The notes: generated by a model from the sequence alone, not told the origin. A stretch of DNA of 64,000 bases from Dickeya fangzhongdai (GCF_002812485.1 NZ_CP025003.1:1054001-1118000), one strand, 5' to 3'; shown: positions 18,905 through 28,792, counted from the first letter of the stretch. A program made the numbers and translations.

Positions 18905-19063
18905 AGCCGATTGATGCATCACGTCCGGATGAAAGCAGCTTACAGGCCGGGCCGGTCGCGATATCCACGTATTGAAAACGACGCTTATCAATAACGGGGG
19001 ATTATGGCGGATTATTTATGGTGGACTGTTATGACGGGCCAATATGGCTGATGATTGAGATGG

Positions 19064-19591
19064 CTATCTCGTGAGCTCCCATTCATCAAACTGTTTATTA
19101 ATGTCGTTAATCGAGGTCAGTTTGATTTTTGGTATGGTCAACGTGTCAAAGAGTTCAGCATAGTGTTTTCGGTTTTTAGGCGTGACGGCAGCAATATGAT
19201 GGAACATTTTCCAGTTAAGCCGGTCTTGCCCCCCTTCCAGACCACCATAGCGCTTATATTGAAATAGCGTCCGGTTTACATAACGCAGCAAGCTCGACAG
19301 CGTAGAGACATCCAGCAGAATCAGTCCCGTGGCGCGGGACAAACGCTGCGGCAGGCATCTTTTGTAATTGCCATCGATGACCCAGCTTTCCTTATTTATT
19401 GCCAGCTCATGCAATAACATAAACTCATTCAGAGGGCGTTCTTGCCAGTTTGAATGGGGGACATGAAAAAGTTGGTCCAGATGGATCACTTCCAGATTAC
19501 GTTTCTGCGAAATCGCATTAGCAAGGGTAGATTTGCCGCTGTTTGACGGCCCCATAATGCAAATTCTGTCTCCTAAATCTGAAAGCTTCAT
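19064..19591 (-). CDS. P-loop kinase-like protein (topology modulation/shikimate-kinase-like)
   Basis: I chose the internal ATG at 19591 (MKLSDLGDRICIMG) because it follows GGGAGAAG and directly precedes the P-loop; an upstream start would add an unusual Arg-rich extension. The 175-residue product has Walker A GPSNSGKST (about residue 15), an HLDQLF motif and WVIDGNYKRCLPQRLSRAT, hallmarks of the FlaR/adenylate-kinase-like family often called DNA topology modulation proteins. Substrate unknown. It is monocistronic, convergent to the exporter operon. Confidence 0.75.
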   Translation of the reverse strand: MKLSDLGDRICIMGPSNSGKSTLANAISQKRNLEVIHLDQLFHVPHSNWQERPLNEFMLLHELAINKESWVIDGNYKRCLPQRLSRATGLILLDVSTLSSLLRYVNRTLFQYKRYGGLEGGQDRLNWKMFHHIAAVTPKNRKHYAELFDTLTIPKIKLTSINDINKQFDEWELTR

Positions 19592-19933
19592 CGTCTTCTC
19601 CCTACAGCGCCGGGTCTGGTATCCAGGTGAGCGCACGGCCGGGCGCCGCCGCCACAGCGAATGTCTCATTCCCCCTATGGTATAAGGAAAATTATTATTT
19701 TTTTATATTTCAATCACACCGTCACAAACTGTGTCGTTGTCTGCGCATTGCTGATGGCTGCGGCATGAGACTGGATCTGCTTCCACTCTGTACAGGCGCT
19801 CTGCATATCTGACTTTTGGCTTCGACGTCAATACCGATCAGAATACGTGCGATAGATATTAATTTTAATCAGTTTATCAATGGATGATAGCTACCGGGCC
19901 AGCCTGTGTGCGCTATCCATATGGCTTTTTCGG

Positions 19934-20578
19934 TTACTTAAATAATGACGATGCCTTGTTAAAGCCGTAGGGCAGGAACAATGTTGTACCAGCCAGAAAA
20001 TAGCGCCAGGCATCGAGCGCATCCTGGATGGGTTGACCGTTACAGAGTTGCCAGACCACATAATAGCCAATCGCCAGAAAAAACGTCCCGAGAATGATAG
20101 TCCCTATCAACGCGATCAGCCTCGAGGTACTGGCTACCATCAATGGCATGACGCCGGATGCCGGCGGCGGCGTGCCGGCGGGCAGCTCGACTTCCTCCTC
20201 AAGCGCATTCTTCAAACTCCATTGATCTTTGCGCAGTGTTTTTGTCACTACGCCAAGCGCGCACACCCATATCAGCGTGATGCCGGCCAGAATCAAATAC
20301 GTCAAAGTTTTGGGTAATGGACTAACGGCGATATAAGGCAATGGATTCACCGGTGTTGGTGGGAGCAACTGTCCGGAGCCGGCTATTCCGGATACGCTGG
20401 CCGGGCTGGACATCGGCGGCAACGATATCGCCGCCGGGGGAAGAGGGGATGCCGTATTCGTCTCTGCCGCCTGTACCAACGCGGGCAAGACCAGACCGAC
20501 CATCAACATGACCAGCAGGCTGTGCCGACGGAAAAAAGCAGATAAAAAGCGGCTGAAACATGAATTTTGCATAAACAT
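19934..20578 (-). CDS. uncharacterised membrane protein with signal peptide
   Basis: The 214-residue product starts with a signal sequence (HSLLVMLMVGLVLPALVQA), then a Pro/Ser-rich linker (about 42-88), a membrane segment (about 92-112, TYLILAGITLIWVCALGVV), a short cytoplasmic stretch and one or two more segments (LIALIGTIILGTFFLAIGYY and the C-terminus). I do not recognise the family. It is followed downstream in the same direction by nothing; upstream on the same strand are the DUF1906 and amidase genes. It may be anchored with its linker in the periplasm. Confidence 0.65.
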   Translation of the reverse strand: MFMQNSCFSRFLSAFFRRHSLLVMLMVGLVLPALVQAAETNTASPLPPAAISLPPMSSPASVSGIAGSGQLLPPTPVNPLPYIAVSPLPKTLTYLILAGITLIWVCALGVVTKTLRKDQWSLKNALEEEVELPAGTPPPASGVMPLMVASTSRLIALIGTIILGTFFLAIGYYVVWQLCNGQPIQDALDAWRYFLAGTTLFLPYGFNKASSLFK

Positions 20579-20652
20579 CTGAACCTACCGGTTGTATTGG
20601 TTTATGTCATACCTGATTGATGACAGGGACGGTTTATGAGTGATTGCCCGTT

Positions 20653-21321
20653 TTAGCAGGAAGGATCCTTAACCGTACTGCTGCTGAGGTCCACCGTCAG
20701 AGAACAGGCGTCATCACCAGCGGTAACTACACAGTTTTGTCGCAGTTGCCACATTGTGGCTTCCGGATATCCACACCCATCCGGCGCTACCGTCGGAAAA
20801 TCTGTGCCAGGAAAGGGTTCCTGTTCGGTTGTGTTTACCCTGAATGCCCAGATACGGCTGGCAGGTAATTGTTGTTGTACCGCGGCAGCCAGGTCATGAG
20901 AGCAGTAAATTCCTGCGAGATATCCTCCGGTTTGCACCGCGCTTGCCCACGCCTGTACATAGCCGGATTGCGCAGTTGGGTAAGGCGGGCCATTTTCGAG
21001 ATCCAGATAGACCCAACTGTTGGCGGGAAAGCCCTCGCTATTCATGAGTTGCACCGTGTGTTGGCCGTCTTCTGAACCCTGCGACGGCGTTACTTCATGA
21101 GAACCCGGACCGGTGACTTGCTGCCCAACGTATATTGGCGCTAATCCCCAGCCGTCAGACTGCAGGGTTGCTCGTTGTCCCATCCAGCTCGTATCTTCAT
21201 GGCTCGGCGCTGCGGCAAGATAATACCCACACCATGTCAGGTTGGTATTTTCTTGGAACCAGCCCATCAGTTCATTACCGGGGAATGTAGAAGAATCAAA
21301 CCCAGCGAAATATGTCGGCAT
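20653..21321 (-). CDS. DUF1906 (Rv2525c-like) glycoside-hydrolase-like protein
   Basis: The 222-residue product begins FAGFDSSTFPG and contains WCGYYLAAAPSHEDTSW, GWGLAPIYVGQQ, WVYLDLENG and GIYCSHDLAA, the TIM-barrel pattern of DUF1906 proteins, which resemble GH25 lysozymes. No signal peptide is visible, so it is either cytoplasmic or exported by another route. Proteins of this group are linked to peptidoglycan or polysaccharide recognition in other bacteria; the substrate here is unknown. The C-terminus has several Cys residues. Confidence 0.75.
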   Translation of the reverse strand: MPTYFAGFDSSTFPGNELMGWFQENTNLTWCGYYLAAAPSHEDTSWMGQRATLQSDGWGLAPIYVGQQVTGPGSHEVTPSQGSEDGQHTVQLMNSEGFPANSWVYLDLENGPPYPTAQSGYVQAWASAVQTGGYLAGIYCSHDLAAAVQQQLPASRIWAFRVNTTEQEPFPGTDFPTVAPDGCGYPEATMWQLRQNCVVTAGDDACSLTVDLSSSTVKDPSC

Positions 21322-21519
21322 AATATCCTCATATCAAAATAGTGCGAGATTCTCTCTTGCGGCTTCAGGATGTAAAACTGCTCGTGTTAATTCGCGTTAT
21401 CGGTGGAAAAGTATCTTAGTGGCGTTGGCAGCTATCGCTGACCAGCACGCTAAATACTTTCTGGTATATTCCTGGTTCATACCAATTGGCTATCTGACAT
21501 GCTATTGATATATCATCCG

Positions 21520-21557
21520 CCAGATGATTATCCCTCCATAGAGAAGGGATAATCTGG
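21520..21557 (-). terminator. hairpin downstream of the amidase gene
   Basis: ATTATCCC pairs with GGGATAAT, extended by CCAG/CTGG with a small bulge, starting 10 bp after the amidase stop on the minus strand. No U-run follows, so terminator activity is uncertain. Confidence 0.5.
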
Positions 21558-21566
21558 TGTGATACC

Positions 21567-22703
21567 TTATATTCCGGCGAACTTGAAGGGCTCTGCTTTC
21601 TTAAATTGCTCTGAAACCTGCCCGGAGTAGATCGTACTTTGGTTCGGCCCCAGATCCAGTTTCATGGCGCTGCCATCACGTGGAGAGAAATCAATCTTTT
21701 TCAGGTCGACCCAAAAGATATTGGGAGATAAGGCCGATTCAAAGAAATATTGCATGGATTTATGATCAATTACGCTACGCCACCGGGTTGAGGCGATATT
21801 CGGTTGATCAGGTTCATTTGGTCCAGCCGGCTTATTCAATTTATCCAGTTTGTTCGGTTTGTCCGATTCATTCTTCAGAGTATAACCGTAGGGAACGGAA
21901 ACATTACGTATCACACTGAATGCACTGGCTAAAGCTTTATCATGCCCTTCATTTTTGGCAATATTATCCACATAGAATGAGGCGCGCACAAAACGATCCG
22001 CCGCCCGATTCGTGCCCGGCAACATGACGCTTCCACCTATTTCTTTCCAGTAGGCATTGAGCGCCAATTGCTGGTTGAAAACCGGCGAATTGGTCATTAC
22101 CTGATACTCCCGGCTATGGTGAATGACCTGTTTGCCGTCGATATATTCAATAATCGCACTATCGCCGGATGCATCGGATAATGACAAATGCAGCGTTGCC
22201 AGCCGTTCTTCGTCAGGAACATTGGCGGTGACCAGCGTAAATTTATCCTGCTTTAGCGCCTGAACCGCCTCATCGACGGTGGCGAAGTTATCCAGCACAT
22301 ATTGCGCCCAGGCGGCGATACTTAGCCCCGGTTTTTCAGCGGTAGGCGCAGTAGTGGGATATTTTGATTCTACCAGCCACAGCAAATTGGCGGCTAACCC
22401 TTTTTCATTGATGCCATCTGTTGTCGAGATATCGTAAGCCGATGCGATGACGCTGCCATATTTAGACACCCACTTAAGCGAGTGCTGTCCCGCTTCGCCA
22501 GAACGAGGTAACTCGCGTGGGAATACCCATAAGTTTGTTCCCACATCTTTTTTCCAGTCCATCGAGCGAGCGGTGATCGTTTCATTATTATCACCCAGAT
22601 AAACTAGCCGTGTGCAGGCAAACGTTACGGATGAGCTAAGTATTAATGCGCCCAGCGATATAATGCAAGCAACAGAGTTAACTCGCTTATTATTTCTCTT
22701 CAT
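21567..22703 (-). CDS. exported choloylglycine-hydrolase-type (Ntn) amidase
   Basis: The 378-residue product has a signal peptide ending ...SSSVTFA before CTRLVYLGD, so signal cleavage would expose the nucleophile Cys, as in periplasmic penicillin V acylases and other linear-amide C-N hydrolases. Supporting motifs are RSMDWKKD (conserved Arg and Asp) and an NSP motif at about residue 178 (TNSPVF). Substrate may be an N-acyl compound such as an acyl-homoserine lactone or a bile-acid analogue; this is not decided by sequence. An odd Lys/Asn/Pro/Asp-rich stretch (about 277-298, SDKPNKLDKLNKPAGPNEPD) looks like an expanded short repeat. Confidence 0.85.
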   Translation of the reverse strand: MKRNNKRVNSVACIISLGALILSSSVTFACTRLVYLGDNNETITARSMDWKKDVGTNLWVFPRELPRSGEAGQHSLKWVSKYGSVIASAYDISTTDGINEKGLAANLLWLVESKYPTTAPTAEKPGLSIAAWAQYVLDNFATVDEAVQALKQDKFTLVTANVPDEERLATLHLSLSDASGDSAIIEYIDGKQVIHHSREYQVMTNSPVFNQQLALNAYWKEIGGSVMLPGTNRAADRFVRASFYVDNIAKNEGHDKALASAFSVIRNVSVPYGYTLKNESDKPNKLDKLNKPAGPNEPDQPNIASTRWRSVIDHKSMQYFFESALSPNIFWVDLKKIDFSPRDGSAMKLDLGPNQSTIYSGQVSEQFKKAEPFKFAGI

Positions 22704-23362
22704 GTTTTTTCCTTTCAGTTTTTCAATGCCAACTAATTATAGATGGCATCTGCCATTGCATTCGTATTTTTTAGATTTTCAATTGTTGATTATTTTTAGC
22801 GGATTAATTTTTTGTTTCTATATTTTCAGTGGATTAATATTTTAATTTCTTGTTCTGATTTAATTGTCGTCCGGTTTTGAATTGCGATCATTGCTACTGT
22901 TTAATCGCCTTCTGCGAAGGCATATGTTTTCTTTGTAATATTAATCTTATGATCAGTGTGGAAATGGTTTCAGTTCTTCATCGATAAATTCAACGGCTTC
23001 TTCAACGTCACGCATGACGGTGGCCATCCCTCTAACCGTGGTGACAGGATCTGTCACTACGCTGCTCCAGACTACGTTTTCTTTTCATAACGAAGGAAAA
23101 CTATCATGACCAAAATGAGTAACAAGGCCCTGGAAACTGAGGTGATCTACGACGCTACGCCGTTCGCAGCTTAATTCCGAGATGAGACGGGTTCTGGACG
23201 ATGACACGCTCTGTGTCGGCCATCAAAAGGAAATAGCATCGACAGACCTTGGCTACCGGCGTGCTTAGTTACTCTTGCGTCAGGGCAATGTTCTTCGGTG
23301 AATCGCGACTTTTCATCGGCACCACCTCCGTTCAGGGGAATTAACATCATTTCGAGTAAGGG
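22704..23362. other. intergenic region with small ORF remnants
   Basis: No full gene is supported. A minus-strand stretch at about 23040-22960 reads MATVMRDVEEAVEFIDEELK before a stop and looks like the end of a decayed gene. On the plus strand, ATG 23106 opens a 22-codon ORF (MTKMSNKALETEVIYDATPF start). The 5' part is strongly AT-rich and probably holds the amidase promoter. Confidence 0.4.
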
Positions 23363-24466
23363 TCAATTCGCTACGGTTTGTTGTCCTGAGGGATTAGCGA
23401 TTTTTCGTTCCTGCATGCCTATAACGCTATCCTTAGCATCAAAATAAATTAAATAATCAAGAAACGGTAAATACCCAGAATTAATAAATGGTGTGTCATA
23501 TACCCTGTTAAGCGATTTAAAAGAAATCAATGCCGGATTGTAGTGCAATAATTCCTTTGATTCTTTCCCTGGATTTTGGGCTGAAGTGAATTTTAAGACC
23601 ACTTTTTGATCGTCTCTATCGCCATCAAATAGACTCAGTTTTACTAAAGTGCCCGGTGACATCACATGGTTCTTAACATTGCGTTCAAAAATAAAAACAT
23701 GCGGATCGCCGCTATCTAGCACAGTTGGAAGGCATAGGATCTGCGTAGCGTTGCCACTATCAAGGCAAGCGGGAACAGACCCGTTTTTATCTACTTTGCT
23801 TCGAGTAAACCCTTTTAATTCTGCCATTGATGGGTTGAGAATAAGTGCTCCTTGCTCTTCTCCAGGGCGCGGAAGTTGCACAATCCACCCCTTAAAGCCC
23901 GCGGCTCTTAAAGGATTGGGTATCAATCGATCATGTGAATAGAGCCGAATACCCATGATGCCACCAAATTCTTGGCTACTACGGCCGTCAATGCCTTGTG
24001 CAAATGGGGTGGAAGGGGCAAGCTTGGCTACCGTGCAATTCGGCACCTGCGCACTACATCTTAATTGATCGACAACTTGAATCGGTATGATTCCAAGTTG
24101 ATGTTCACCTGCGGTAATACGCTCATTTGAAACACTACCGTGTAATTCGTTGCCGCTCTCATAGCTGTAAACAATAGTTCGGCCAAATTGATTTCTATGG
24201 GGTACTACCGTAGATATAGCCCGGAGCCCGATAGAACCTGTATCAAGGATAACATTAGTTTCCGGGCCGTCTCCAATCCGCAGCCGGACATAGTAAAAAC
24301 GATTTCCTGCTACTACCTTAGACATCACGGGAAGAGATATTCTTGATGCCACCGCTATAGCATCAGTACTGCGCGAGATAGCTACCGGCTTGTTTGCTTT
24401 ATTATTTACTAGATTTGTGCAGCCCGATATTAATATAAGGATGAATATTTTTATGAGTAATTTCAA
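23363..24466 (-). CDS. aspartic-protease-like lipoprotein (DUF3443-like)
   Basis: The 367-residue product has a lipobox (LILISGC) and so is probably membrane anchored. It carries two pepsin-type motifs, DTGS (VILDTGSIGLR, about residue 76) and DSG (VLDSGDPHVFIF, about residue 248), the arrangement expected of a two-lobed aspartic peptidase fold. GIMGIRLYSHD between them and conserved-looking Cys pairs fit the DUF3443 family. Proteolytic activity is inferred. The upstream flank (24467-24710) is AT-rich and holds no gene. Confidence 0.7.
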   Translation of the reverse strand: MKLLIKIFILILISGCTNLVNNKANKPVAISRSTDAIAVASRISLPVMSKVVAGNRFYYVRLRIGDGPETNVILDTGSIGLRAISTVVPHRNQFGRTIVYSYESGNELHGSVSNERITAGEHQLGIIPIQVVDQLRCSAQVPNCTVAKLAPSTPFAQGIDGRSSQEFGGIMGIRLYSHDRLIPNPLRAAGFKGWIVQLPRPGEEQGALILNPSMAELKGFTRSKVDKNGSVPACLDSGNATQILCLPTVLDSGDPHVFIFERNVKNHVMSPGTLVKLSLFDGDRDDQKVVLKFTSAQNPGKESKELLHYNPALISFKSLNRVYDTPFINSGYLPFLDYLIYFDAKDSVIGMQERKIANPSGQQTVAN

Positions 24467-24719
24467 GATGATTTTCTCCTATCGAAAAATCATTATCAAG
24501 AAGAAGTTATTACGTAATTTATTAAAAATCGGATAGGTGGGTGATGGTTTATTTTATAAACGATAATGAAACGTATATAGTAACATATTGATGATATCAT
24601 TGTTTTTCTATTAGATGAGATGGAATTACTTTAATAAAGGTAAAATTTGTTTCAATGAAGTTACTATTTCTAATAGCCAAATCATTAGATGTATTTACCT
24701 TATTTTTGAAGTTCGAGGT

Positions 24720-25065
24720 GGATCGTGCGGTAGCCATATACGCAACCGGACTCAAGCCAAAACTGCTTAATTAGCCCCGTCAGTAAATTGCTTTAGTTCC
24801 TTCTGGAGCCGTCGGATCTCAGCCTGAGCATCTGACTGAACGTTATTGGTGGAAGAGCCCGAGCCGTACTTCTTTACCCAGGCGTAAAGGCTATGGGTGG
24901 TGATATCAAGGCGTGTTGCCACGCTATAAACAGAATGGCCGAGACCAACAACCTGTTTCAGCGCTCCGATTTTAAACTCTTCGGGATAACGTTTACCGCT
25001 CATAGGCACCTCTTTTTTTAAGTCATTTCAAATGACTTTGAGGTGTCTGTAAACCCGTGGCGATG
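24720..25065 (-). pseudogene. IS3-family transposase remnant (orfA fused by deletion to an orfB scrap)
   Basis: The minus-strand ORF at 25009-24767 (80 residues, KRYPEEFKIGALKQVVGLGH) is the helix-turn-helix OrfA of IS3-type elements and breaks off after RRLQKELKQ. Directly after it, codons at about 24775-24722 in another frame read as the OrfB piece LIKQFWLESGCVYGYRTIHL, so most of orfA's end and orfB is deleted. The outer end near 25020-25060 has the AAGTCATTTCAAATGACTT palindrome. Cannot transpose by itself. Confidence 0.8.
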
Positions 25066-25105
25066 TATTAGGCTACCCCGATAAGCTTGATGTTACTTTG
25101 CCAAA

Positions 25106-26515
25106 TCAAGCCCCAGTCGATATGGCCAAACGGTTTGACCGTCCAATGCCTAAGCTGGCCGCTACAGTTATGGCGCCATAAACAAAAGCACTCAGCGCGA
25201 CGATCTTGAAAAGCGATGACAAGTCAGCATCAAACTGTGTAACAGCCAGCCATCCCACCAAAGCCGCGATAGCCATGCGTGCGGTTCCGGCTAATACGGG
25301 CCAGAGCACGCGTTTCGCACCTTGACCGGCGAAATAGAGTGCCATGCCGATGCCTATAGCGCCATAGAACGGCGCTACGTTCTGTAGGTAGCGGGTTCCC
25401 GCCGTCACGATGGGCTGATCTGCGCTAAAAAGAGTGAGCCAGAGGTGTGGATAGGCCGCCACGCCAAGTCCGATTAGCTCCGTAAACGTAAACGCGACGG
25501 CTGCGCCAACCCAGGCAATGCGTTGCGCGCGTCGCACTTGCTTCGCTCCAAGATTGACGCCGACCATGGTCATGATGGCCGTACCAAGACCAAACAGCAG
25601 AGGGATTTGTAGATAATCCAGCCTTGAGGCGATGCCATACCCGGCAATAGCATCAGGTCCAAACCGACCTACCGCGGCGGTCACTACGGCAACGGTCAAA
25701 TTGATTTGCACGGTACCGATAGCGGATAGCAGACCAACGCCAAGAATATCCTTGAACAACCGTGAGCGCAGCGGCGCCGTTGATAGCCTGATAACGCTTT
25801 TAGCTGACCGCATGTGCTTTGCCAGCAATAGGGTGGCGAAGAGGTAATAGACCAGAATCGCCAGGCCAGCCCCGGCGACGCCAAATGATGGTATTGGCCC
25901 CCACCCTAAAATCAAGGCTGGTGACAAAGGCAGTAGGATCGCGGCACCCAACAGGGTGATACGCGCAGGAGTCTTAGTATCGCCCGCTCCACGTAGCGCG
26001 GCTGACAACAACGCAACTACCCAGATCAGCGGCGCCCCTGCAAAGACAACGCTCGAATAGGTAACCGCCGCCGCAAGCGCTGGCCCTTTAACGCCCATCA
26101 AGTGATACAAGGTATTACCGCCAATGAGGACAAGGGCGGCAAAGGCGGCTCCCATAACACCAGCAATAATAACGCCATGCCACACCAGCGCCTGAGCATC
26201 CTGCCATTGACCCGCGCCGGATGCCCGCGCCACCGCCGATGATAATCCGCCGCCAATGCCGCCGTTCGTCATCATTTGCATCAGCATCAGCACGGGAAAT
26301 ACAACAGCCACCCCAGCCAGAACATCAGCTCCAAGCGAACTCACGAAGTAGGTTTCTATCACGCCTACCAGCGTCTGCACCACCATAACCGCAACCGTCG
26401 GCAACGCCAGACGAAGCATGACCGGCAGGATGGGTCCGGCCAGCATATCCGTGGTCAATTGTCTTGCGGTCGGCTCATGGCTTCGGTTTACGTTCGGTAA
26501 TAACTTAGTCATCAT
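25106..26515 (-). CDS. MATE-family multidrug transporter
   Basis: The 469-residue product has about 12 hydrophobic segments and MATE-type sequence in both halves (LALPTVAVMVVQTLVGVIET in the first segment, GLGTAIMTMVGVNLGAKQVR in the second half). Known role: sodium- or proton-coupled export of cationic drugs through the inner membrane. It starts 33 bp after the end of the outer-membrane lipoprotein gene on the same strand, so the two are probably co-transcribed from the divergent promoter near 28.05 kb. Confidence 0.88.
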   Translation of the reverse strand: MMTKLLPNVNRSHEPTARQLTTDMLAGPILPVMLRLALPTVAVMVVQTLVGVIETYFVSSLGADVLAGVAVVFPVLMLMQMMTNGGIGGGLSSAVARASGAGQWQDAQALVWHGVIIAGVMGAAFAALVLIGGNTLYHLMGVKGPALAAAVTYSSVVFAGAPLIWVVALLSAALRGAGDTKTPARITLLGAAILLPLSPALILGWGPIPSFGVAGAGLAILVYYLFATLLLAKHMRSAKSVIRLSTAPLRSRLFKDILGVGLLSAIGTVQINLTVAVVTAAVGRFGPDAIAGYGIASRLDYLQIPLLFGLGTAIMTMVGVNLGAKQVRRAQRIAWVGAAVAFTFTELIGLGVAAYPHLWLTLFSADQPIVTAGTRYLQNVAPFYGAIGIGMALYFAGQGAKRVLWPVLAGTARMAIAALVGWLAVTQFDADLSSLFKIVALSAFVYGAITVAASLGIGRSNRLAISTGA

Positions 26516-26547
26516 TCAGGCCCGACACTCAGTGTTATGTATAAAAT

Positions 26548-28029
26548 TTAAACGCCGTTATGGCCGCGCTGACCGGGCGCGACCGTTCCCGTTTCACCGG
26601 GTTGCCAGCCGCCGCCGAGCGCTTTGAAAGCCGCTACCGCCGCGCGTGCGGATTCGGTTTGTGCCTGCAGTTGCGCATCGGAAGCCCGCAGCATATTTTC
26701 GTCGGCTTGCAGCACCTCTATCAGGCTGAGGGTGCCATGCCGATAAGCCGTAAACGCGGCATCCCGCGCCCGGCTCAATGAGTCAACTCCTCGCATAAGC
26801 ACACGGGCTTGCTCTTCATGGTTAACCAGCGCCGAGAAGGCGTTTTCCACATCTTCAGCGGCCCGTAGTACCGCCAGCCGATAGGCTGCCAGCATCTCGG
26901 CTTCCTGGCCTTTGGCCTGGTTGATCTGTGCGTTGATGCGGCCAAAGTCGAATAGCCGCCAGCGCAGGCCTATCACACCGGACGATTGGCTCGCGCCACC
27001 GGTAAACAGGTTGCCGCTGGATACCGTCGTCGTGCTGCCAAGCAGCCCACTCAGGGAAAATTTGGGGTAATATTCGGCAACGGCGACGCCAATACGCGCG
27101 TTGGATGCGGCTAAGCGACGTTCAGCCACGATCAGGTCTGGCCGGCGCCGAAGCAGCTCGCCCGGCGATCCGGTCGCGGCGATTTGCGGAGCGGCTGGAA
27201 TGGATCCCGCGTCAGCCAGCGCTGCCCGGTGCGTACCGGGTACAGAACCCAGCATCACATCCAGTGCGTTCATGGCCGCATCCAGCGCCGTTTGTAAAAC
27301 GGGTACCGATGCTTGCACCTGCGCCAGTACGCCTTCGGTTTGCCTCACCTGAAGTTCCGCCGCCAGCCCCTGGTCATACAAGCGATTAACGGTCGAGAGC
27401 AGTTCCTGTTCCGTCTGTACTTGCCGACGGGCAACGTTCAGACGAGCCTGCAATCCACGAATGGTGATGTAGATGTCGGCGGTCTGTGCGGCTACCGCCA
27501 GACGCGTTGCTACCGCCCCCGCTTCAGATGCCTGATACTCAGCGAGTGCGGCTTCTCGTCCACGGCGCAAACCGCCGAACACATCCAGTTCCCAACTGGC
27601 GCCGAGATTGGCCTCGTAAGCATTGCCGTAGCGGTCAAAATTAGGTGTCGAATTCAATACTTTCCCCAACGGGGTTTCGACAGACTGGTAAGCTCTGCTC
27701 GCCTGACCGGAAATATTGCCGGAAGGCAGTAGTGCGGCATTCGCCGCACCAAGACCGGCACGAGCCTGCAGCACCCGTGCGGATGCCTGCGCGAGATCGA
27801 GATTCTGTTCCTGCGCGAGGGTGACAAATCGGGTTAATTGCGGATCGCCGAATCCCTCCCACCATGTAAGAAGCTCAGCACGGGTGGCAGTATGTCGTTG
27901 ATTGACTGCCGCCTGACCAAGGTATTTTTCCTGCATTGGCGTATCGGGCCGGTTGTAATCAGGGCCGACGGCGCAACCGGCTAACAGACCAGCCACGATA
28001 AGTACGATAAAAGGAGGCTTGGGTAACAT
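26548..28029 (-). CDS. NodT/OprM-family outer-membrane efflux lipoprotein
   Basis: The 493-residue product starts with a signal peptide and lipobox (VAGLLAGCAVGPDY). It has the two-fold helical pattern of OprM (LAQEQNLDLAQASARVLQAR; LVVAERRLAASNARIGVAVA-like segment; YRHGTLSLIEVLQADEN). It forms the outer-membrane duct for RND pumps. Although it is transcribed opposite to the RND adaptor and pump at 28.9-33.0 kb, sharing the regulator between them suggests it serves that pump. Confidence 0.9.
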   Translation of the reverse strand: MLPKPPFIVLIVAGLLAGCAVGPDYNRPDTPMQEKYLGQAAVNQRHTATRAELLTWWEGFGDPQLTRFVTLAQEQNLDLAQASARVLQARAGLGAANAALLPSGNISGQASRAYQSVETPLGKVLNSTPNFDRYGNAYEANLGASWELDVFGGLRRGREAALAEYQASEAGAVATRLAVAAQTADIYITIRGLQARLNVARRQVQTEQELLSTVNRLYDQGLAAELQVRQTEGVLAQVQASVPVLQTALDAAMNALDVMLGSVPGTHRAALADAGSIPAAPQIAATGSPGELLRRRPDLIVAERRLAASNARIGVAVAEYYPKFSLSGLLGSTTTVSSGNLFTGGASQSSGVIGLRWRLFDFGRINAQINQAKGQEAEMLAAYRLAVLRAAEDVENAFSALVNHEEQARVLMRGVDSLSRARDAAFTAYRHGTLSLIEVLQADENMLRASDAQLQAQTESARAAVAAFKALGGGWQPGETGTVAPGQRGHNGV

Positions 28030-28065
28030 ATTTTTCCCATGTAGGCACAGTGCTGAGTTGTGACC

Positions 28066-28100
28066 ATATTACAAAATAGTCACTCGTTGTCAACGGGTAG
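28066..28100. promoter_or_regulatory. candidate TetR operator in the divergent promoter region
   Basis: AATAGTCACTCGTTG at about 28075 is the inverse of AGTGACTATTGAC found before the adaptor gene. It sits between the divergent outer-membrane lipoprotein and regulator genes, which is where a TetR-type autorepressor would bind. Confidence 0.5.
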
Positions 28101-28153
28101 GTCAGGGGGGTAAACTGCCCCCTATGTATTACGTCAGGGGTAAATTGCAGACC

Positions 28154-28771
28154 ATGAGTAAAGAAAACCCTTATCCCGTTTCGAACCGGGGCCCGGCTGA
28201 CCATGATGTTCGAGATCAAATAGTTAGCGCAGCGACCGAACACTTCAGCCGGTATGGCTACGAAAAGACCACCGTTTCTGACCTCGCCAAAGCCATCGGT
28301 TTTTCCAAGGCCTATATTTATAAGTTCTTCTCATCTAAGCAGGTGATTGGTGAGATGATTTGCGCCAACTGCCTGCGAGAGATCGAAGCTGAAGTGCGTG
28401 CTGCTGTTGAGGAAGCCGGGCGGCCGCCGGAGAAGTTGCGGCGGATGTTTAAGGCCATCGTTGAAGCGAGCCTTCGTTTGTTCTTCAAGGATCGAAAGCT
28501 TTATGAAATTGCAGCTTCGGCCGCAACCGAACGCTGGCAGGCAGCACGCGCCTATGAGGAACGCATCCAGATATTACTGCAGGACATCTTGCAGGAAGGT
28601 CGGAAGAGCGGGGATTTTGAACGCAAGACCCCTCTTGATGAAACGACAGCAGCGATTTATCTCGTCATGCGACCTTATCTTAATCCACTGATTTTGCAGC
28701 ATAGTTTTGACCACACCGATGAGGCGCCGGCGCAATTGTCCAGCCTGATACTCCGCAGCTTATCGCCATAG
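28154..28771 (+). CDS. TetR-family transcriptional regulator of the efflux cluster
   Basis: I prefer ATG 28154 (MSKENPYPVSNRG); a start at 28124 is possible. The product of about 205 residues has the TetR N-terminal helix-turn-helix (VRDQIVSAATEHFSRYGYEK, TTVSDLAKAIGFSKAYIYKF). It lies between divergent efflux genes, the usual arrangement for a drug-responsive repressor. Matching AGTGACTATT / AATAGTCACT motifs occur on both sides of the gene (28075 and 28794), consistent with control of both arms. The ligand is unknown. Confidence 0.85.
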   Translation: MSKENPYPVSNRGPADHDVRDQIVSAATEHFSRYGYEKTTVSDLAKAIGFSKAYIYKFFSSKQVIGEMICANCLREIEAEVRAAVEEAGRPPEKLRRMFKAIVEASLRLFFKDRKLYEIAASAATERWQAARAYEERIQILLQDILQEGRKSGDFERKTPLDETTAAIYLVMRPYLNPLILQHSFDHTDEAPAQLSSLILRSLSP

Positions 28772-28792
28772 TACAGCGGTTACGATGCCATT

